64,000 nt of DNA from Aurantimonas sp. 22II-16-19i (GCF_002088275.1 NZ_AQQS01000001.1:434001-498000); one strand, 5' to 3'; counted from the stretch's first letter, positions 16,078 through 25,549 are shown. Numbers and translations: made by a program. The notes: generated by a model not told the origin, from the sequence alone.

Positions 16078-18117
16078 TCAGGCGCCGAATTTGCCCGGTG
16101 CGTTCGTTCCGACGAAGGACAGCGGCAGGTTTCTCGCGGCCCCGGGAACGTGCGACCTGGCCGTTTGCTTGGCGGCGACGGCAGCGTCGATGGTCGCCCG
16201 GAGATCGCGGATCCCGAACGGCTTCTGCAGACGGGCCGTCGCGACGGATCCAACCTCCGTCCCCACCTCCGCATAGCCCGTCGCAAGGATCACCGGCAGG
16301 GACGGCCAGGTGTCGCTGACGCAGCGGGCGAGTTCCATGCCCGTCATCGACGGCATGGCATGATCGGTGATCATCAGATCGACGCCCGCCTCGCCCTCCG
16401 CCGCAAGGATGGCCAGTGCGTCACGCGCCGAGATCGCCTCGACGGTCTCGTGACCGAGTTCCGTCAGCATCGCCACGGTGTTCATCAGAACCAGCGCATC
16501 GTCGTCGACAACGAGAATGCGCAGCCGTCGTCTGTCAGAGCTTACCACGTCGTCATCCTCGATTTCGTCATCCACGATCGCTCCACGAGCCGGGTCCTTG
16601 GCACAGGGCAGCAGCAGGGAAACAGTCGTGCCTTTGCCCGGCGCGCTTTCGATCAACATCTGCCCGTGCGCGGCGTCAATGAAGCTTTGAACCGTCGAGA
16701 GGCCCAGTCCGGTTCCCTTTCCCGGTGCCTTGGTCGTGAAAAAAAGGTCTCTGGCCCGGGCAAGCGTCTCCGCATCCATGCCCGTTCCGGTGTCCGAGAT
16801 GGCGAGCTGGACACAGCGCCAGGCGGCGCCGGCCGCCTGCGCTGGAGCGATGCGCCGGTTGCGCGCCCGGATGTGGATCGTGCCGCCACAGGGCATCGCG
16901 TCCCGGGCATTGACGAGAAGGTTCATCAGGGCGAGTTCGAGCTGGTGGGGATCGACCTCGATGGCTGCGAGACGTGGGCTGTACTCCGTCTTGACCGTGA
17001 CGCCGGGGCCGATCGTCCATGAGAAGAGGTCTTCGAGACCGCTGACAAGATCCGGCAGAGCCACGCTCGCGATGTGCGCCGGCTGCTCGCGGGCGAAGGT
17101 CATCATCCTCGCCACCATGTCGGCGCCGCGCCGCGCGCCGATGAGCGCGTTGTCGATGAAGGGGCTGACGTTGCTGCCGGGGTCGAGGCGCCGGCGGCCG
17201 ATCTCAAGATTGCCGAGGATCGCGCTGAGAAGATTGTTGAAGTCGTGGACCACTCCGCCGGTGAGCTTGCCGATCATCTCGAGCTTCTGGGACTGGAACA
17301 GGGCCTGCCGCGTCGCCTCCAGCGCATCTTCCGTCGCCCGCTGGGCCGACATGTCGCGCATGACCACCGCGAAGCCGGCATGGGCGCCGTCTTCGCCGTG
17401 AATCATGTCGATGACCTCGCTCACGGCGACCCGCCGGCCGTCGCTGCGCAGGCGCCAGCCGGTCTGTTGCAGCCGGCCGTCGCGGACGGCCGTCTGCAGC
17501 ATGTCCTCGGGCAGTCCACGCGCGCGCTCGTCCTCGGGAAACAGTCGCGCGAAAGGCATGCCGACGATCTCGTGCCGGGCATAGCCCAGCAATCGCTCCA
17601 GATCACCGCCCCAGCTTCCGATTCGCCCCTCGGGATCGAGCATGCAGATCGCCTGGTCGCGAAACCCGTCGATGAGCTGGCGAAAGCGGGCCTCGTTGCG
17701 CTCCGAAGCGCCTTCGGCGCTGCGGCGTGTGGTCCGGTCCCGGCAGATCGCGACATAGCCCGCCCTGCCTTCGAGGTCGTCGGCAACCGCCTGGACCGTG
17801 ACGTGAGCCCAGAATCGCGTCCCGTTCTTGCGACGGCACCAGCCTTCCGACGTATAGCGGCCGTCGAGTTCGATCTCGCGCATCGCGTCGTCGATCGAGG
17901 TGTCGGAGCGGTGCTCGCGAAAGAAGAAGTCGAAGAAGTCGAGGCCGAGAACGTCCTCCTCGGCGAACCCCTTCAGCTTTTCCGCTCCGGCGTTCCAGCT
18001 TCCGATCATGCCCTGCGCCGTCAGAATGATGATCGCATATTCCGCCATACCGTCGACCAGCCGTCGATAGGTCTGATCGGAAATGCGGTCCCTGGTGAGG
18101 CGCAGCTGACTCGACAT
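16078..18117 (-). CDS. Hybrid sensor histidine kinase with two PAS domains and receiver
   Basis: A 679-residue cytosolic hybrid kinase. PAS domains lie at about 16-130 and 140-262 (AIIILTAQGMIGSWNAGAEKL; AICMLDPEGRIGSWG). The HisKA phospho-acceptor is His291 in GGVVHDFNNLL. The HATPase has the N-box LVNARDAM (Asn403) and G-boxes SDTGTGMD and GKGTGLGLS. A C-terminal receiver at about 532-645 has phospho-acceptor Asp585 in ITDHAMP and Lys632. There is no transmembrane segment, so the signal is intracellular, perhaps light or redox through the PAS domains; no heme or flavin Cys motif is obvious. ATG 18117 is chosen over a TTG at 18189. No cognate regulator is adjacent. Confidence 0.92.
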   Translation of the reverse strand: MSSQLRLTRDRISDQTYRRLVDGMAEYAIIILTAQGMIGSWNAGAEKLKGFAEEDVLGLDFFDFFFREHRSDTSIDDAMREIELDGRYTSEGWCRRKNGTRFWAHVTVQAVADDLEGRAGYVAICRDRTTRRSAEGASERNEARFRQLIDGFRDQAICMLDPEGRIGSWGGDLERLLGYARHEIVGMPFARLFPEDERARGLPEDMLQTAVRDGRLQQTGWRLRSDGRRVAVSEVIDMIHGEDGAHAGFAVVMRDMSAQRATEDALEATRQALFQSQKLEMIGKLTGGVVHDFNNLLSAILGNLEIGRRRLDPGSNVSPFIDNALIGARRGADMVARMMTFAREQPAHIASVALPDLVSGLEDLFSWTIGPGVTVKTEYSPRLAAIEVDPHQLELALMNLLVNARDAMPCGGTIHIRARNRRIAPAQAAGAAWRCVQLAISDTGTGMDAETLARARDLFFTTKAPGKGTGLGLSTVQSFIDAAHGQMLIESAPGKGTTVSLLLPCAKDPARGAIVDDEIEDDDVVSSDRRRLRILVVDDDALVLMNTVAMLTELGHETVEAISARDALAILAAEGEAGVDLMITDHAMPSMTGMELARCVSDTWPSLPVILATGYAEVGTEVGSVATARLQKPFGIRDLRATIDAAVAAKQTARSHVPGAARNLPLSFVGTNAPGKFGA

Positions 18118-18574
18118 TCGCCTACGTGATGGCTGGAGCGAAACTCCTGCAGTTGAAACGAAAAGTTCGCGGATTTCCACAGGCGACAATGAAAGTGGCC
18201 GCCGAATTCGTGCGACATCTTGTCACCTGCAGAGTTCTGCGGAAACAGGTCGCGGATTTCATTGCAACGCCACATGGCTCCGTGAACGTTATATTTGGTG
18301 AAAGTCTGCTGCCGGACAGTCAATGCAGCTGTTGCCTTGGATCGTGCTCCTTCGCCGCCGATCTACGCCCCGGTTCGGCGAGGCGCGCCGCGCGCTGCGA
18401 CCATTTCGGAACGGCATCGGCACCCGGCGGCAGCGACGAAGATCAGCCCCTGCGCGCTGGAGGCCGGCGATGATCCAGCCAGCAGGTCCGCTCACACCAT
18501 GCGTGGCCTTGGCCGAAGAGACAGGAACCGGCCGCGAAGAGGGAAGCGCGAGCCGGCACCGTAAGACTGTCGTG
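18118..18574. other. Intergenic, no gene seen
   Basis: About 450 bases upstream of the leftward kinase and downstream of ilvN. Short open frames occur but none has a credible start or a recognisable product. The stretch around 18285-18305 is slightly AT-rich. Confidence 0.4.
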
Positions 18575-18611
18575 CCGGCTCCAACCTGCGCCAGGAGCAG
18601 GCTGGAGCCGG
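18575..18611 (-). terminator. Hairpin terminator after ilvN
   Basis: CCGGCTCCA plus CCTGC (18575-18589) pairs with GCAGG plus TGGAGCCGG (18597-18611), with a single A-C mismatch. It lies seven bases past the ilvN stop codon on the minus strand. The outer stem resembles the terminator at 11854. No T-run follows. Confidence 0.6.
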
Positions 18612-18617
18612 GTTTCC

Positions 18618-19193
18618 TCACATCCCTTCCATGCCCCGCGACAGCGCCGCCACACCCGTGCGGCACACCTCGACGAGGCCGAGCGGCGCCATCAGGCCGA
18701 CGAACTTGTCGAGCTTCGACGGCCGGCCGGTGATCTCGAAGACGAAATGCTCGATGGAGGAATCGACGACCTTCGCCCGGAAGACGTCGGCCAGCCGCAG
18801 CGCCTCCACGCGCTTTTCGCCCTTGCCGGCGACCTTGACGATGGCGAGCTCGCGCTCGATCGGCTGGCTCTCGCCGGTCGAGCCCGCCGTGGACGTCAGG
18901 TCGACGACCCGATGCACCGGCACGATGCGGTCGAGCTGGCTCTTCAGCTGCTCGATCACATGGGGCGCCCCGCGGGTGACAACGGTGATGCGCGACAGAT
19001 GCTTCTCGTGCTCGGTCTCGGAGACCGTCAGGCTCTCGATGTTGTAGCCCCGGCCGGAGAACATGCCGATGACCCGCGCCAGAACCCCCGGCTCGTTGTC
19101 GACGAGGATCGCGAGGGTGCGCGCGACCGTCGTCTCCTTCTCGGGCGTGATGAAATAGGCCGAGGCCGGCGGCTGGACGACAGGGTTGGTCAT
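18618..19193 (-). CDS. ilvN: Acetolactate synthase small (regulatory) subunit
   Basis: The 191-residue regulatory subunit of acetohydroxyacid synthase confers valine feedback inhibition. The N-terminal ACT domain is RTLAILVDNEPGVLARVIGMFSGRGYNIESL (about residues 25-100), and the C-terminal ALS_ss_C domain contains GRPSKLDKFVGLMAPLGLVEVCRTGVAALSRG. It lies 34 bases downstream of ilvB in the same operon, under the attenuator at 21078-21190. Length is normal (E. coli IlvH is 163 aa; rhizobial versions are about 190). Confidence 0.96.
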   Translation of the reverse strand: MTNPVVQPPASAYFITPEKETTVARTLAILVDNEPGVLARVIGMFSGRGYNIESLTVSETEHEKHLSRITVVTRGAPHVIEQLKSQLDRIVPVHRVVDLTSTAGSTGESQPIERELAIVKVAGKGEKRVEALRLADVFRAKVVDSSIEHFVFEITGRPSKLDKFVGLMAPLGLVEVCRTGVAALSRGMEGM

Positions 19194-19227
19194 GGGTGTT
19201 TCCTGGTCATGTTCTTCTTGCGGCCGG

Positions 19228-21018
19228 TCAAACCAGCACCCTGTCCTTGGCGTCGATCGCCTTCGCGACGGCCTCGTCGGTCGCCTCTTCCGGCAAAAGG
19301 ATCTCGTTGTGGGCCTTGCCCGACGGGATCATCGGGAAGCAGTTGGCGAGATTGGCGACCCGGCAGTCGAACAGCACCGGCGCGTCGACCTCCAGCATCT
19401 CGGCGATCGCATCGTCGAGATCGCCCGGCTTCTGGCAGCGGATGCCGACCGCGCCATAGGCCTCGGCGAGCTTGACGAAGTCCGGCAGCGCCTCGGTGTA
19501 GGAATGCGACAGCCGGTTGCCGTGGAGCAGCTGCTGCCACTGGCGCACCATGCCCATATACTGGTTGTTGAGGATGAAGATCTTGGCGTTGGCCCGGTGC
19601 TGCACCGCCGTCGACATCTCCTGCATGTTCATCAGCACCGAGGCGTCGCCGGCGATGCAGACCGACAGCGCATCCGGATGGGCGATCGCCGCGCCGATGG
19701 CGGCTGGCAGGCCATAGCCCATGGTGCCGAGGCCGCCCGAGGTCAGCCAGCGGTTCGGCTCCTCGAAGCCGTAGAACTGCGCCGCCCACATCTGGTGCTG
19801 GCCGACTTCGGTCGAGACGTAGGTCTCGCGGTGCTTCGTCGCCTCGTAGAGCCGCTGGACCGCGTATTGCGGCATGATGACGTCGTCATGGGGCTTGTAG
19901 GCGAGGCAGTTGCGCGCCCTCCACGTGTCGATCTCGTGCCACCACGCGGCCAGCGCCTCGCGGTCGACGCTCGCCCCGACGCGCTTCCACTCGGCGATCA
20001 GATCCCTCAGCACATGCGCGACATCGCCGATGACGGGCAGATCGACGCGGACGTTCTTGTTGATCGTGGACGGGTCGATGTCGATGTGGATCTTCTTCGA
20101 GCCCGGCGAGAAGGCGTCGAGGCGGCCGGTGATGCGGTCGTCGAACCTTGCGCCGATGCACAGCATGACGTCGCAGCCATGCATGGCGAGATTGGCCTCG
20201 TAGGTGCCGTGCATGCCCAGCATGCCCAGCCAGCTCTTGCCGGAGGCCGGATAGGCGCCGAGGCCCATCAGCGTCGAGGTGATCGGAAAGCCGGTCATCT
20301 CGATCAGTTCGCGCAGGAGCTTCGAGGCCTCCGGCCCGGAATTGATGACGCCGCCGCCCGAATAGACCATCGGGCGCTTGGCGCCGGCCAGCATCGCGAC
20401 CGCCGCGGCGACGCGCTCCGCCTCGGGCGACAGGCGCGGGCGGTAGCTCTCATGGGTGCGGCCCGGCGGCGGCGGGGTGTACATGCCGGTCGCGAACTGG
20501 ACGTCCTTGGGAATGTCGACGACGACCGGGCCGGGACGGCCGGTCCGCGCCACGTGGAACGCCTCGTGCAGGATGCGCGCCAGGTCGTTGACGTCCTTGA
20601 CCAGCCAGTTGTGCTTGGTGCAGGGGCGCGTGATGCCGACGGTGTCGCATTCCTGGAAGGCGTCCGAGCCGATCAGCGTCGTCGGGACCTGGCCGGAAAT
20701 GCAGACCAGCGGGATCGAGTCCATCAAGGCGTCCTGCAGCGCCGTGACCGCATTGGTCGCGCCGGGGCCGGAGGTGACCAGCATGACGCCTGTCTTGCCG
20801 GTGGAGCGGGCATAGCCTTCGGCCGCGTGGCCGGCGCCCTGCTCGTGGCGCACGAGAACGTGCCGGATCTCCTCCTGCTGGAACAGCTCGTCATAGATCG
20901 GCAGCACGGCGCCGCCCGGATAGCCGAAGATGTCGGTCACCCCGTTGTCGACGAGCGCCCGGACGACCATTCCCGCGCCCGTCATCTCCCGTGCTTCACT
21001 CTCGGCCCTGATATCCAT
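19228..21018 (-). CDS. ilvB: Acetolactate synthase large (catalytic) subunit
   Basis: The 596-residue ThDP- and FAD-dependent catalytic subunit forms acetolactate or acetohydroxybutyrate, the first common step of valine, leucine and isoleucine synthesis. The catalytic Glu lies in [18 protein letters not shown] (near residue 60). The ThDP/Mg motif [15 protein letters not shown](V) lies near residue 450, with downstream [13 protein letters not shown]. The N-terminus begins [22 protein letters not shown]. The distance of about 60 bases between the terminator hairpin and the start codon fits transcription attenuation. Confidence 0.97.
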   Translation of the reverse strand: MDIRAESEAREMTGAGMVVRALVDNGVTDIFGYPGGAVLPIYDELFQQEEIRHVLVRHEQGAGHAAEGYARSTGKTGVMLVTSGPGATNAVTALQDALMDSIPLVCISGQVPTTLIGSDAFQECDTVGITRPCTKHNWLVKDVNDLARILHEAFHVARTGRPGPVVVDIPKDVQFATGMYTPPPPGRTHESYRPRLSPEAERVAAAVAMLAGAKRPMVYSGGGVINSGPEASKLLRELIEMTGFPITSTLMGLGAYPASGKSWLGMLGMHGTYEANLAMHGCDVMLCIGARFDDRITGRLDAFSPGSKKIHIDIDPSTINKNVRVDLPVIGDVAHVLRDLIAEWKRVGASVDREALAAWWHEIDTWRARNCLAYKPHDDVIMPQYAVQRLYEATKHRETYVSTEVGQHQMWAAQFYGFEEPNRWLTSGGLGTMGYGLPAAIGAAIAHPDALSVCIAGDASVLMNMQEMSTAVQHRANAKIFILNNQYMGMVRQWQQLLHGNRLSHSYTEALPDFVKLAEAYGAVGIRCQKPGDLDDAIAEMLEVDAPVLFDCRVANLANCFPMIPSGKAHNEILLPEEATDEAVAKAIDAKDRVLV

Positions 21019-21077
21019 CGCTTCGGTCTTTCTCGTTTCCGCCCCTGTCCCGGCGGACCATTCCCAGAATTTTCGGC

Positions 21078-21190
21078 AATAAAAAAGGGCCTCCAGGGGC
21101 CCTTTGTCTCGCGCACACGTGGCTATCGCCGGGCGGTCTTCAGACCGCCTCGCGTGTGCGCCATCCTACGAGAATCAGCTTCGTGCTCAT
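21078..21190 (-). promoter_or_regulatory. ilvBN transcription attenuator
   Basis: On the minus strand a 16-codon leader peptide gene (21190-21140) is followed by an intrinsic terminator: AAAGGGCC (21105-21098) pairs with GGCCCTTT (21091-21084) across a six-base loop and runs into TTTTTTATT. Upstream lies a protector or pause structure. Its outer stem is GCGCACACG/CGTGTGCGC (21161-21153 with 21119-21111). Its inner stem, GGCGGTCT/AGACCGCC, spans the leader stop codon. Ribosome stalling at Leu/Ile/Val codons would change which stem forms. The antiterminator pairing itself is not resolved here. Confidence 0.82.
21140..21190 (-). CDS. ilvBN leader peptide
   Basis: A 16-residue peptide, [16 protein letters not shown], with a block of regulatory codons (Leu-Ile-Leu-Val) at positions 5-8 and Val as the last residue before TGA. 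Branched-chain residues are the end products of the operon, as expected for ribosome-mediated attenuation. The -10 element ends seven bases before the ATG, so the mRNA probably begins at or next to the A of ATG. That would make the leader gene leaderless, as reported for trpL in Sinorhizobium meliloti. Confidence 0.8.
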   Translation of the reverse strand: MSTKLILVGWRTREAV

Positions 21191-21197
21191 GGCGCAT

Positions 21198-21226
21198 AAG
21201 CTAGGCGCCGGCCGGGGCGCCGTCAA
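21198..21226 (-). promoter_or_regulatory. ilvBN promoter
   Basis: On the minus strand TTGACG (21226-21221) is followed by 17 bases and TAGCTT (21203-21198). Spacing and sequence suit a housekeeping sigma promoter. Initiation seven to eight bases downstream of the -10 element would fall at about 21190, the first base of the leader peptide ATG. Confidence 0.75.
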
Positions 21227-21268
21227 CGGGTTTTTCGCCGTGGCGCCGCGGCGCTGGCCCGAGCGACC

Positions 21269-22105
21269 TCATCCGACATCGGGAACGTCCGGCATGTTGA
21301 TCCGCCGGTAGACGGCCTCGGCGATCGAATAGATGCCGAAGGCGATCAATCCGAGACCGGTCAGCGACAGGAACAGCCAGCCGAAGCTCCAGCCGGAGAT
21401 CTCCTGCAGCGCGGTGTCGAGACCCGGCGTATCGCCGGAACTGTAGCCGGCGGCGCCCGTGACCAGCAGCCCGGCGATGACGACGAAGGTCACGGCCCGG
21501 GCGATGAGCCCGAACTGGCAGACCGGCTTCAGGAGCCAGCGGCGATCCTGCGGGATCGCCATGTATTTCTCGAATCCGGCCTTCACCGCCTTGACGATGT
21601 GGGCGATGGCGGCGGCCGCCATGCCGGCGGCGATCAGATAGGTCAGCCAGACGCCGTAGCCCTGCTCGTAGGCATAGGCGATGACGCTCTGCTTGCCGCC
21701 GCCGCCTCCACCGGAGCCGCCGCTGCCGATCAGCAACGTCGCCGCGAAGACGGCAAGCGCACCATAGGAAAACGCGCTGATGAGCAGGCCGGTCCGCACG
21801 AACAGGCCCTTGGCATCGGTTCCGTGATTGTCGACATCCATCAGCACCTGGATGAGGCGCCAGCCGCAGAAGGCGGCAAGGGCGATGACCATCACCGCGA
21901 GAAGCAGGGTGCCGAAGCCCGATCCGCCGATCACCTCGATGGCGTCCTCGGTATCCATCGCCTCGCCGGTGGCAAAGGCCGCCCGGAACGAGAAGTAGCC
22001 GACGATCAGGAAGACCAGGCCCCTGGCGGCATAGCCGGCGCGTGCCGCCGTCTTCAGCCAGCCTTTGCCATCCTGGGGTGCCATGCCATCGGTCGTGAAC
22101 GTCAT
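21269..22105 (-). CDS. DUF1206 multi-pass membrane protein
   Basis: A 278-residue inner-membrane protein with about six transmembrane helices, arranged as three repeats of a two-helix unit. Each repeat starts with an AR-G motif (ARAGYAARGLVFLIVGYF; VRTGLLISAFSYGALAVF; GLIARAVTFVVIAGLLV), which is the DUF1206 pattern. A Gly/Ser-rich loop (SGGSGGGGGG) lies near the middle. Function is unknown for the family. AAGGA precedes ATG 22105. It lies downstream of the ilvBN promoter in tail-to-head orientation and appears to be a single gene. Confidence 0.87.
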   Translation of the reverse strand: MTFTTDGMAPQDGKGWLKTAARAGYAARGLVFLIVGYFSFRAAFATGEAMDTEDAIEVIGGSGFGTLLLAVMVIALAAFCGWRLIQVLMDVDNHGTDAKGLFVRTGLLISAFSYGALAVFAATLLIGSGGSGGGGGGKQSVIAYAYEQGYGVWLTYLIAAGMAAAAIAHIVKAVKAGFEKYMAIPQDRRWLLKPVCQFGLIARAVTFVVIAGLLVTGAAGYSSGDTPGLDTALQEISGWSFGWLFLSLTGLGLIAFGIYSIAEAVYRRINMPDVPDVG

Positions 22106-22301
22106 CGGAATCCTTCCCTTTGGCGAGAAGACGCACGGGATGCGGCGCTGGTTCCGTTCGCGCGGCCGAAACGACGCAACCGGCGCGCAGCCGTCGCCGG
22201 TCGAAAGGCACAGGAGATTTGCCCCCGACGATGTCCGAGGCCAGGCTTTCACAGCCAATGCGGAGGGCTAGAACCGCCTGCCCGCGTCGCCATCCGCGCC
22301 A

Positions 22302-23780
22302 TCACTTCGCGTAGCTTTGCACCGTTGCCGCGGCGCCCTTGTCGAGGAGCGAGGCGAGTGCCCTCGTGACCGGCCCGGCGAAGGCCGGGTCGTGACTGAG
22401 ATCGCGGCCGAACACTTCGGGCACCCCGAGATAGCCTGCTGCCAGTCGCTCCGGGTCGCGGCCCGCCTCCGCGCCGATCGCCTTCAGCCTCGCGGCCAGC
22501 GGATCTCTGACGTCGATGGCCCCGCCTGCCTCGTCGATGCCGGTGACGTAGCGCATCCAGCCGGCGATGCCGAGGGCGAGCCGGTCGATGGGCGCGCCGG
22601 CGGCGAGCCGGTCGCGCACCGTGCCGAGAAAGCGCTGGGGCAGTTTCTGCGATCCGTCCATGGCGATCTGCCAGGTCCGGTGCTTCAGCGCCGGATTGTG
22701 GAAGCGCTGGATCAGCGCATCGCGATATCCGCCGAGATCGGAGCCGGGCATCTCGAGCGTCGGCATGATCTCCTCGCTCATCATCTCCCGCACGAGCCGC
22801 TCATAGGCGGGGTCCGCCATGGCGCGGGAGACCGTCTCGTAGCCGGCGAGATAGCCGAGATAGGCGAGCGTCGAATGGGAGCCGTTGAGCATCCGCAGCT
22901 TCATGCGCTCATAGGGCTCGACGTCGGCGACCATTTCGGCGCCGGCGGCTTCGAACCGGGGCCTGCCGGTCGGGAAGCGGTCCTCGATCACCCACTGGGT
23001 GAAGGGTTCGGTGACCACGGGCCAGGCATCGCCGAGCCCGAGCGCCGCGTCGATCTCGGCGATGTCCGCCTCGGTCGTCGCCGGCACGATGCGGTCGACC
23101 ATGGTTCCGGCGACGGCGACGTCGTTCTCGACGAAGCTCGCAAGGGCGTCGTTGAGGAGGCCGGCATATTGCACGATGATCCGGTGGACGGTCGGGCCAT
23201 TGGCCGGAAGATTGTCGCAGGGCATGACGGTGAAGGGCACGACATTCGCCTCGTGCCGGCGCCTGAGCGCCTCGACCAGGAGGCCCGGCGCCGAGGTCGG
23301 CGCGCGGGGATGAGCAAGGTCGGCCACGATGTCCGGATGGGCGGGATTGAGGTTTCCCGTCGCCGGATCGTGGCAGTAGCCCTTCTCCGTGACGGTCAGG
23401 GAGACGATGCGGATCGCCGGATCGCACATGGCGGCAAGCAGCGCTTCGGGGTTCTCCGGCGCCACATGGATCGCCTTGATCGAACCGACGACGCGCAGTC
23501 CCGTACCCTCGCCCGAGCGGACGGCGACGGTGTAGAGATTGTCTTGGCGAGCGAGCGCGTCGCGCATGTCGGCGCGGCGGAGCGAGGCGCCGACGATGCC
23601 CCATTGCGGATCTGAGGCCAGGAGGTCGTCCAGGGTGACCGCCTGGTGGGCCCGGTGAAAGGCGCCGACGCCGAGATGGACGATGCCGGCCGTCACCGCG
23701 GCCGGATCATAGGCCGGCCGGCGCACGCCGTCCGGCAGATCGGAGAGGGTCAAAAGGGACAGACGCCTGTCGGAAGTCAT
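22302..23780 (-). CDS. uxuB: Mannitol dehydrogenase-family protein, probably D-fructuronate (mannonate) reductase
   Basis: A 492-residue long-chain dehydrogenase with N-terminal GIVHLGVGAFHRAHQAV (Rossmann) and the C-terminal helical domain. The core includes ERMKLRMLNGSHSTLAYLGYLAGYETV, with the family KxxxxNxxH catalytic Lys, Asn and His. The family includes mannitol 2-dehydrogenase and fructuronate reductase. The next gene upstream in the same direction is uxaC, so fructuronate reductase (fructuronate to mannonate, NADH) fits best. Mannonate dehydratase (uxuA) is not in the window. ATG 23780 is chosen; a GTG two codons earlier exists. Confidence 0.82.
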   Translation of the reverse strand: MTSDRRLSLLTLSDLPDGVRRPAYDPAAVTAGIVHLGVGAFHRAHQAVTLDDLLASDPQWGIVGASLRRADMRDALARQDNLYTVAVRSGEGTGLRVVGSIKAIHVAPENPEALLAAMCDPAIRIVSLTVTEKGYCHDPATGNLNPAHPDIVADLAHPRAPTSAPGLLVEALRRRHEANVVPFTVMPCDNLPANGPTVHRIIVQYAGLLNDALASFVENDVAVAGTMVDRIVPATTEADIAEIDAALGLGDAWPVVTEPFTQWVIEDRFPTGRPRFEAAGAEMVADVEPYERMKLRMLNGSHSTLAYLGYLAGYETVSRAMADPAYERLVREMMSEEIMPTLEMPGSDLGGYRDALIQRFHNPALKHRTWQIAMDGSQKLPQRFLGTVRDRLAAGAPIDRLALGIAGWMRYVTGIDEAGGAIDVRDPLAARLKAIGAEAGRDPERLAAGYLGVPEVFGRDLSHDPAFAGPVTRALASLLDKGAAATVQSYAK

Positions 23781-24020
23781 GGGCACATGCTCGGCTGCCA
23801 GAGGGAGATCGCCGGGACCAGGGTCAACGGCATCATGACGAGAACATCAACGGCAGGACCGGAGGCGCCGGCGACAAGGGGCGTGAGGGGACAGGCGGAT
23901 CAGGCGCCGGGTCCCGGCCATGCGGAGGGCCACCTGCGCCGTCGCACCGCGCGCCGCCGTGGGAATGCCCATGATCATGCCCCATGCCCTCCTCCCGCAA
24001 ATCGCGCGGAAACGCCGCCG

Positions 24021-25427
24021 TCAGAGCCTGTAGGCCTCCTTGGCGAGGCGGTAGGTCAGGTCCCGCGCCACCTCGAACGCCTCCTCCTCCAGGAGGCTGC
24101 CGGTCGTCACCAGCCCGGCGAGATAGGCGCAGTCCACCCGGCGCGCGACGTCGTGCCGGGCCGGGATCGAGCAGAAGGCGCGGGTGTCGTCGTTGAAGCC
24201 GACGGTGTTGTAGAAGCCGGCCGTCTCGGTCACCGCTTCGCGGAACCGCTTCATCCCCTCGGGCGCATCGAAGAACCACCAGGGCGGCCCGAGCCTGAGG
24301 CAAGGATAGACGCCGGCGAGCGGCGCGAGTTCGCGCGAATAGGCCGTCTCGTCGAGTGTGAAAAGGATGAGGGTGAAGCCCGTTTCGAGGCCGCAGACGT
24401 CGAGAAGGGGCTTCAGCGCGGCGACGTAGTTCGTCGGCTGCGGAATGTCGAAGCCCTTGTCGCGGCCGAAGGTGGCGAAGATGCGGTCCGAATGGTTGCG
24501 GAAGGAGCCGGCATGGATCTGCATGACCATCCCGTCCTCGACCGACAGCTTCGCCATCTCGGTGAGCATCTGGGCGCGGAACAGTTCGCGGTCCGCAGCC
24601 GAACCGGCGCCGTCCCTGATCCTGTCGTAGAGCGCCGAGGCTTCGGCGGCGGACAGGTTCGCGGTCCGGGCGGTCGGATGGCCATGGTCGGTGGCGGTCG
24701 CCCCGTGCTCGCGGAAGAAGGCGCGGCGTGTGCGATGGGCGTCGATCAGGCCGGCGAAGGTGCCGGTGTCGCAGCCGGAGATCTCACCGAGCTTGCGCAG
24801 GTTGTCGGCGAAGCCGGCAACGTCCGGATCGGTCACGGCATCCGGCCGGTAGGTCGTCACCACCCTGCCCGTCCATCCGCTCTCGCGGATCTGCCGGTGA
24901 AAGGCGAGGTCGTCGAGGGCGCTCTCGGTGGTCGCGATGACCTCGACGTTGAAGCGCTCATAGAGCGCGCGCGGCCGGAACGCGTCGGTCGTCAGCTTCT
25001 CGGCGATCGCATCGTAGGTCGCGTCCGCCGTTGCGGCGGAGAGGCGGACATCGAGGCCGAAGAGATTCTGGAACGTGTCGTCGAGCCACATCCGCGTCGG
25101 CGTGCCGCGGAACAGGTGGTAGTTCTCGGCAAAGCGGCGCCAGATCCTGCGCCCGTCGGTCTCGACGCGGGCACCGTCCCCCGAGGATACACCCAGCGCG
25201 GCGAGGTCGACGCCTTGCGAGACCAGCATCCGGAAGATGTAGTGGTCGGGCACGACGATGAGATGGGCGGGATCGGGAAACGGCCGGTTCTCGGCGAACC
25301 AGCGCGGCTCGGTATGGCCGTGCGGCGAGATGATCGGCAGCGACTTCACGCTGTCATAGAGCGTGCGGGCGAGAGACCGCCCCGCTCCGTCGGCCGGAAA
25401 CAGCCGATTGTCGTCCAGAAGCGCCAC
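24021..25427 (-). CDS. uxaC: Glucuronate (uronate) isomerase
   Basis: A 468-residue amidohydrolase-fold isomerase that interconverts D-glucuronate and D-fructuronate (or galacturonate and tagaturonate). Characteristic blocks are PIISPHGHTEPRWFAEN near residue 27 with the metal His pair, then VEVIATTESALDDL, MVMQIHAGSFRNH and GPPWWFFDAPEGM. Start GTG 25427 has a strong GGGAGGA six bases upstream; frames further upstream are non-coding. It heads a hexuronate pair with the uxuB-like gene 240 bases downstream. Confidence 0.94.
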   Translation of the reverse strand: MALLDDNRLFPADGAGRSLARTLYDSVKSLPIISPHGHTEPRWFAENRPFPDPAHLIVVPDHYIFRMLVSQGVDLAALGVSSGDGARVETDGRRIWRRFAENYHLFRGTPTRMWLDDTFQNLFGLDVRLSAATADATYDAIAEKLTTDAFRPRALYERFNVEVIATTESALDDLAFHRQIRESGWTGRVVTTYRPDAVTDPDVAGFADNLRKLGEISGCDTGTFAGLIDAHRTRRAFFREHGATATDHGHPTARTANLSAAEASALYDRIRDGAGSAADRELFRAQMLTEMAKLSVEDGMVMQIHAGSFRNHSDRIFATFGRDKGFDIPQPTNYVAALKPLLDVCGLETGFTLILFTLDETAYSRELAPLAGVYPCLRLGPPWWFFDAPEGMKRFREAVTETAGFYNTVGFNDDTRAFCSIPARHDVARRVDCAYLAGLVTTGSLLEEEAFEVARDLTYRLAKEAYRL

Positions 25428-25460
25428 GATCGTCCTCCCATATCCGGCACCGATGGCGAA

Positions 25461-25492
25461 TGGCTGGTATGGTAGTATACGACTGGTGTCAA
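25461..25492 (-). promoter_or_regulatory. uxaC promoter with palindromic operator
   Basis: On the minus strand TTGACA (25492-25487) is a perfect -35 element; a -10 near ATACCA follows at 17 bases. Between them lies GTATAC with flanking GGT/ACC-like half-sites (plus strand 25466-25486, TGGTATGGTAGTATACGAC). The sequence resembles GntR-type hexuronate repressor operators. A repressor bound here would block RNA polymerase; its gene is not in the window. Confidence 0.5.
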
Positions 25493-25549
25493 CGTGACGC
25501 TTGCGATGTCGAAGCGCCGGACGAACACCGCTCGCCCGGCACAATCCGA

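Noticed and set aside
15765-16286. N-terminal extension of the RecD-like helicase
   Set aside because: Upstream translation is low-complexity Arg/Ser/Pro-rich; a TTG with a good RBS at 15764 gives the family-length protein.
14514-16319. 601-codon plus-strand open frame over the helicase gene
   Set aside because: Antisense to a helicase with full motifs; composition is that of a reverse-frame shadow.
11854-18611. Hairpins at 11854 and 18575 as copies of one mobile repeat
   Set aside because: They share a short GGCTCCA/TGGAGCC outer stem but differ inside; both fit terminators at gene ends.
19186-21204. 672-codon plus-strand open frame over ilvBN
   Set aside because: Antisense to clearly conserved ilvB and ilvN and carrying no recognisable domain.
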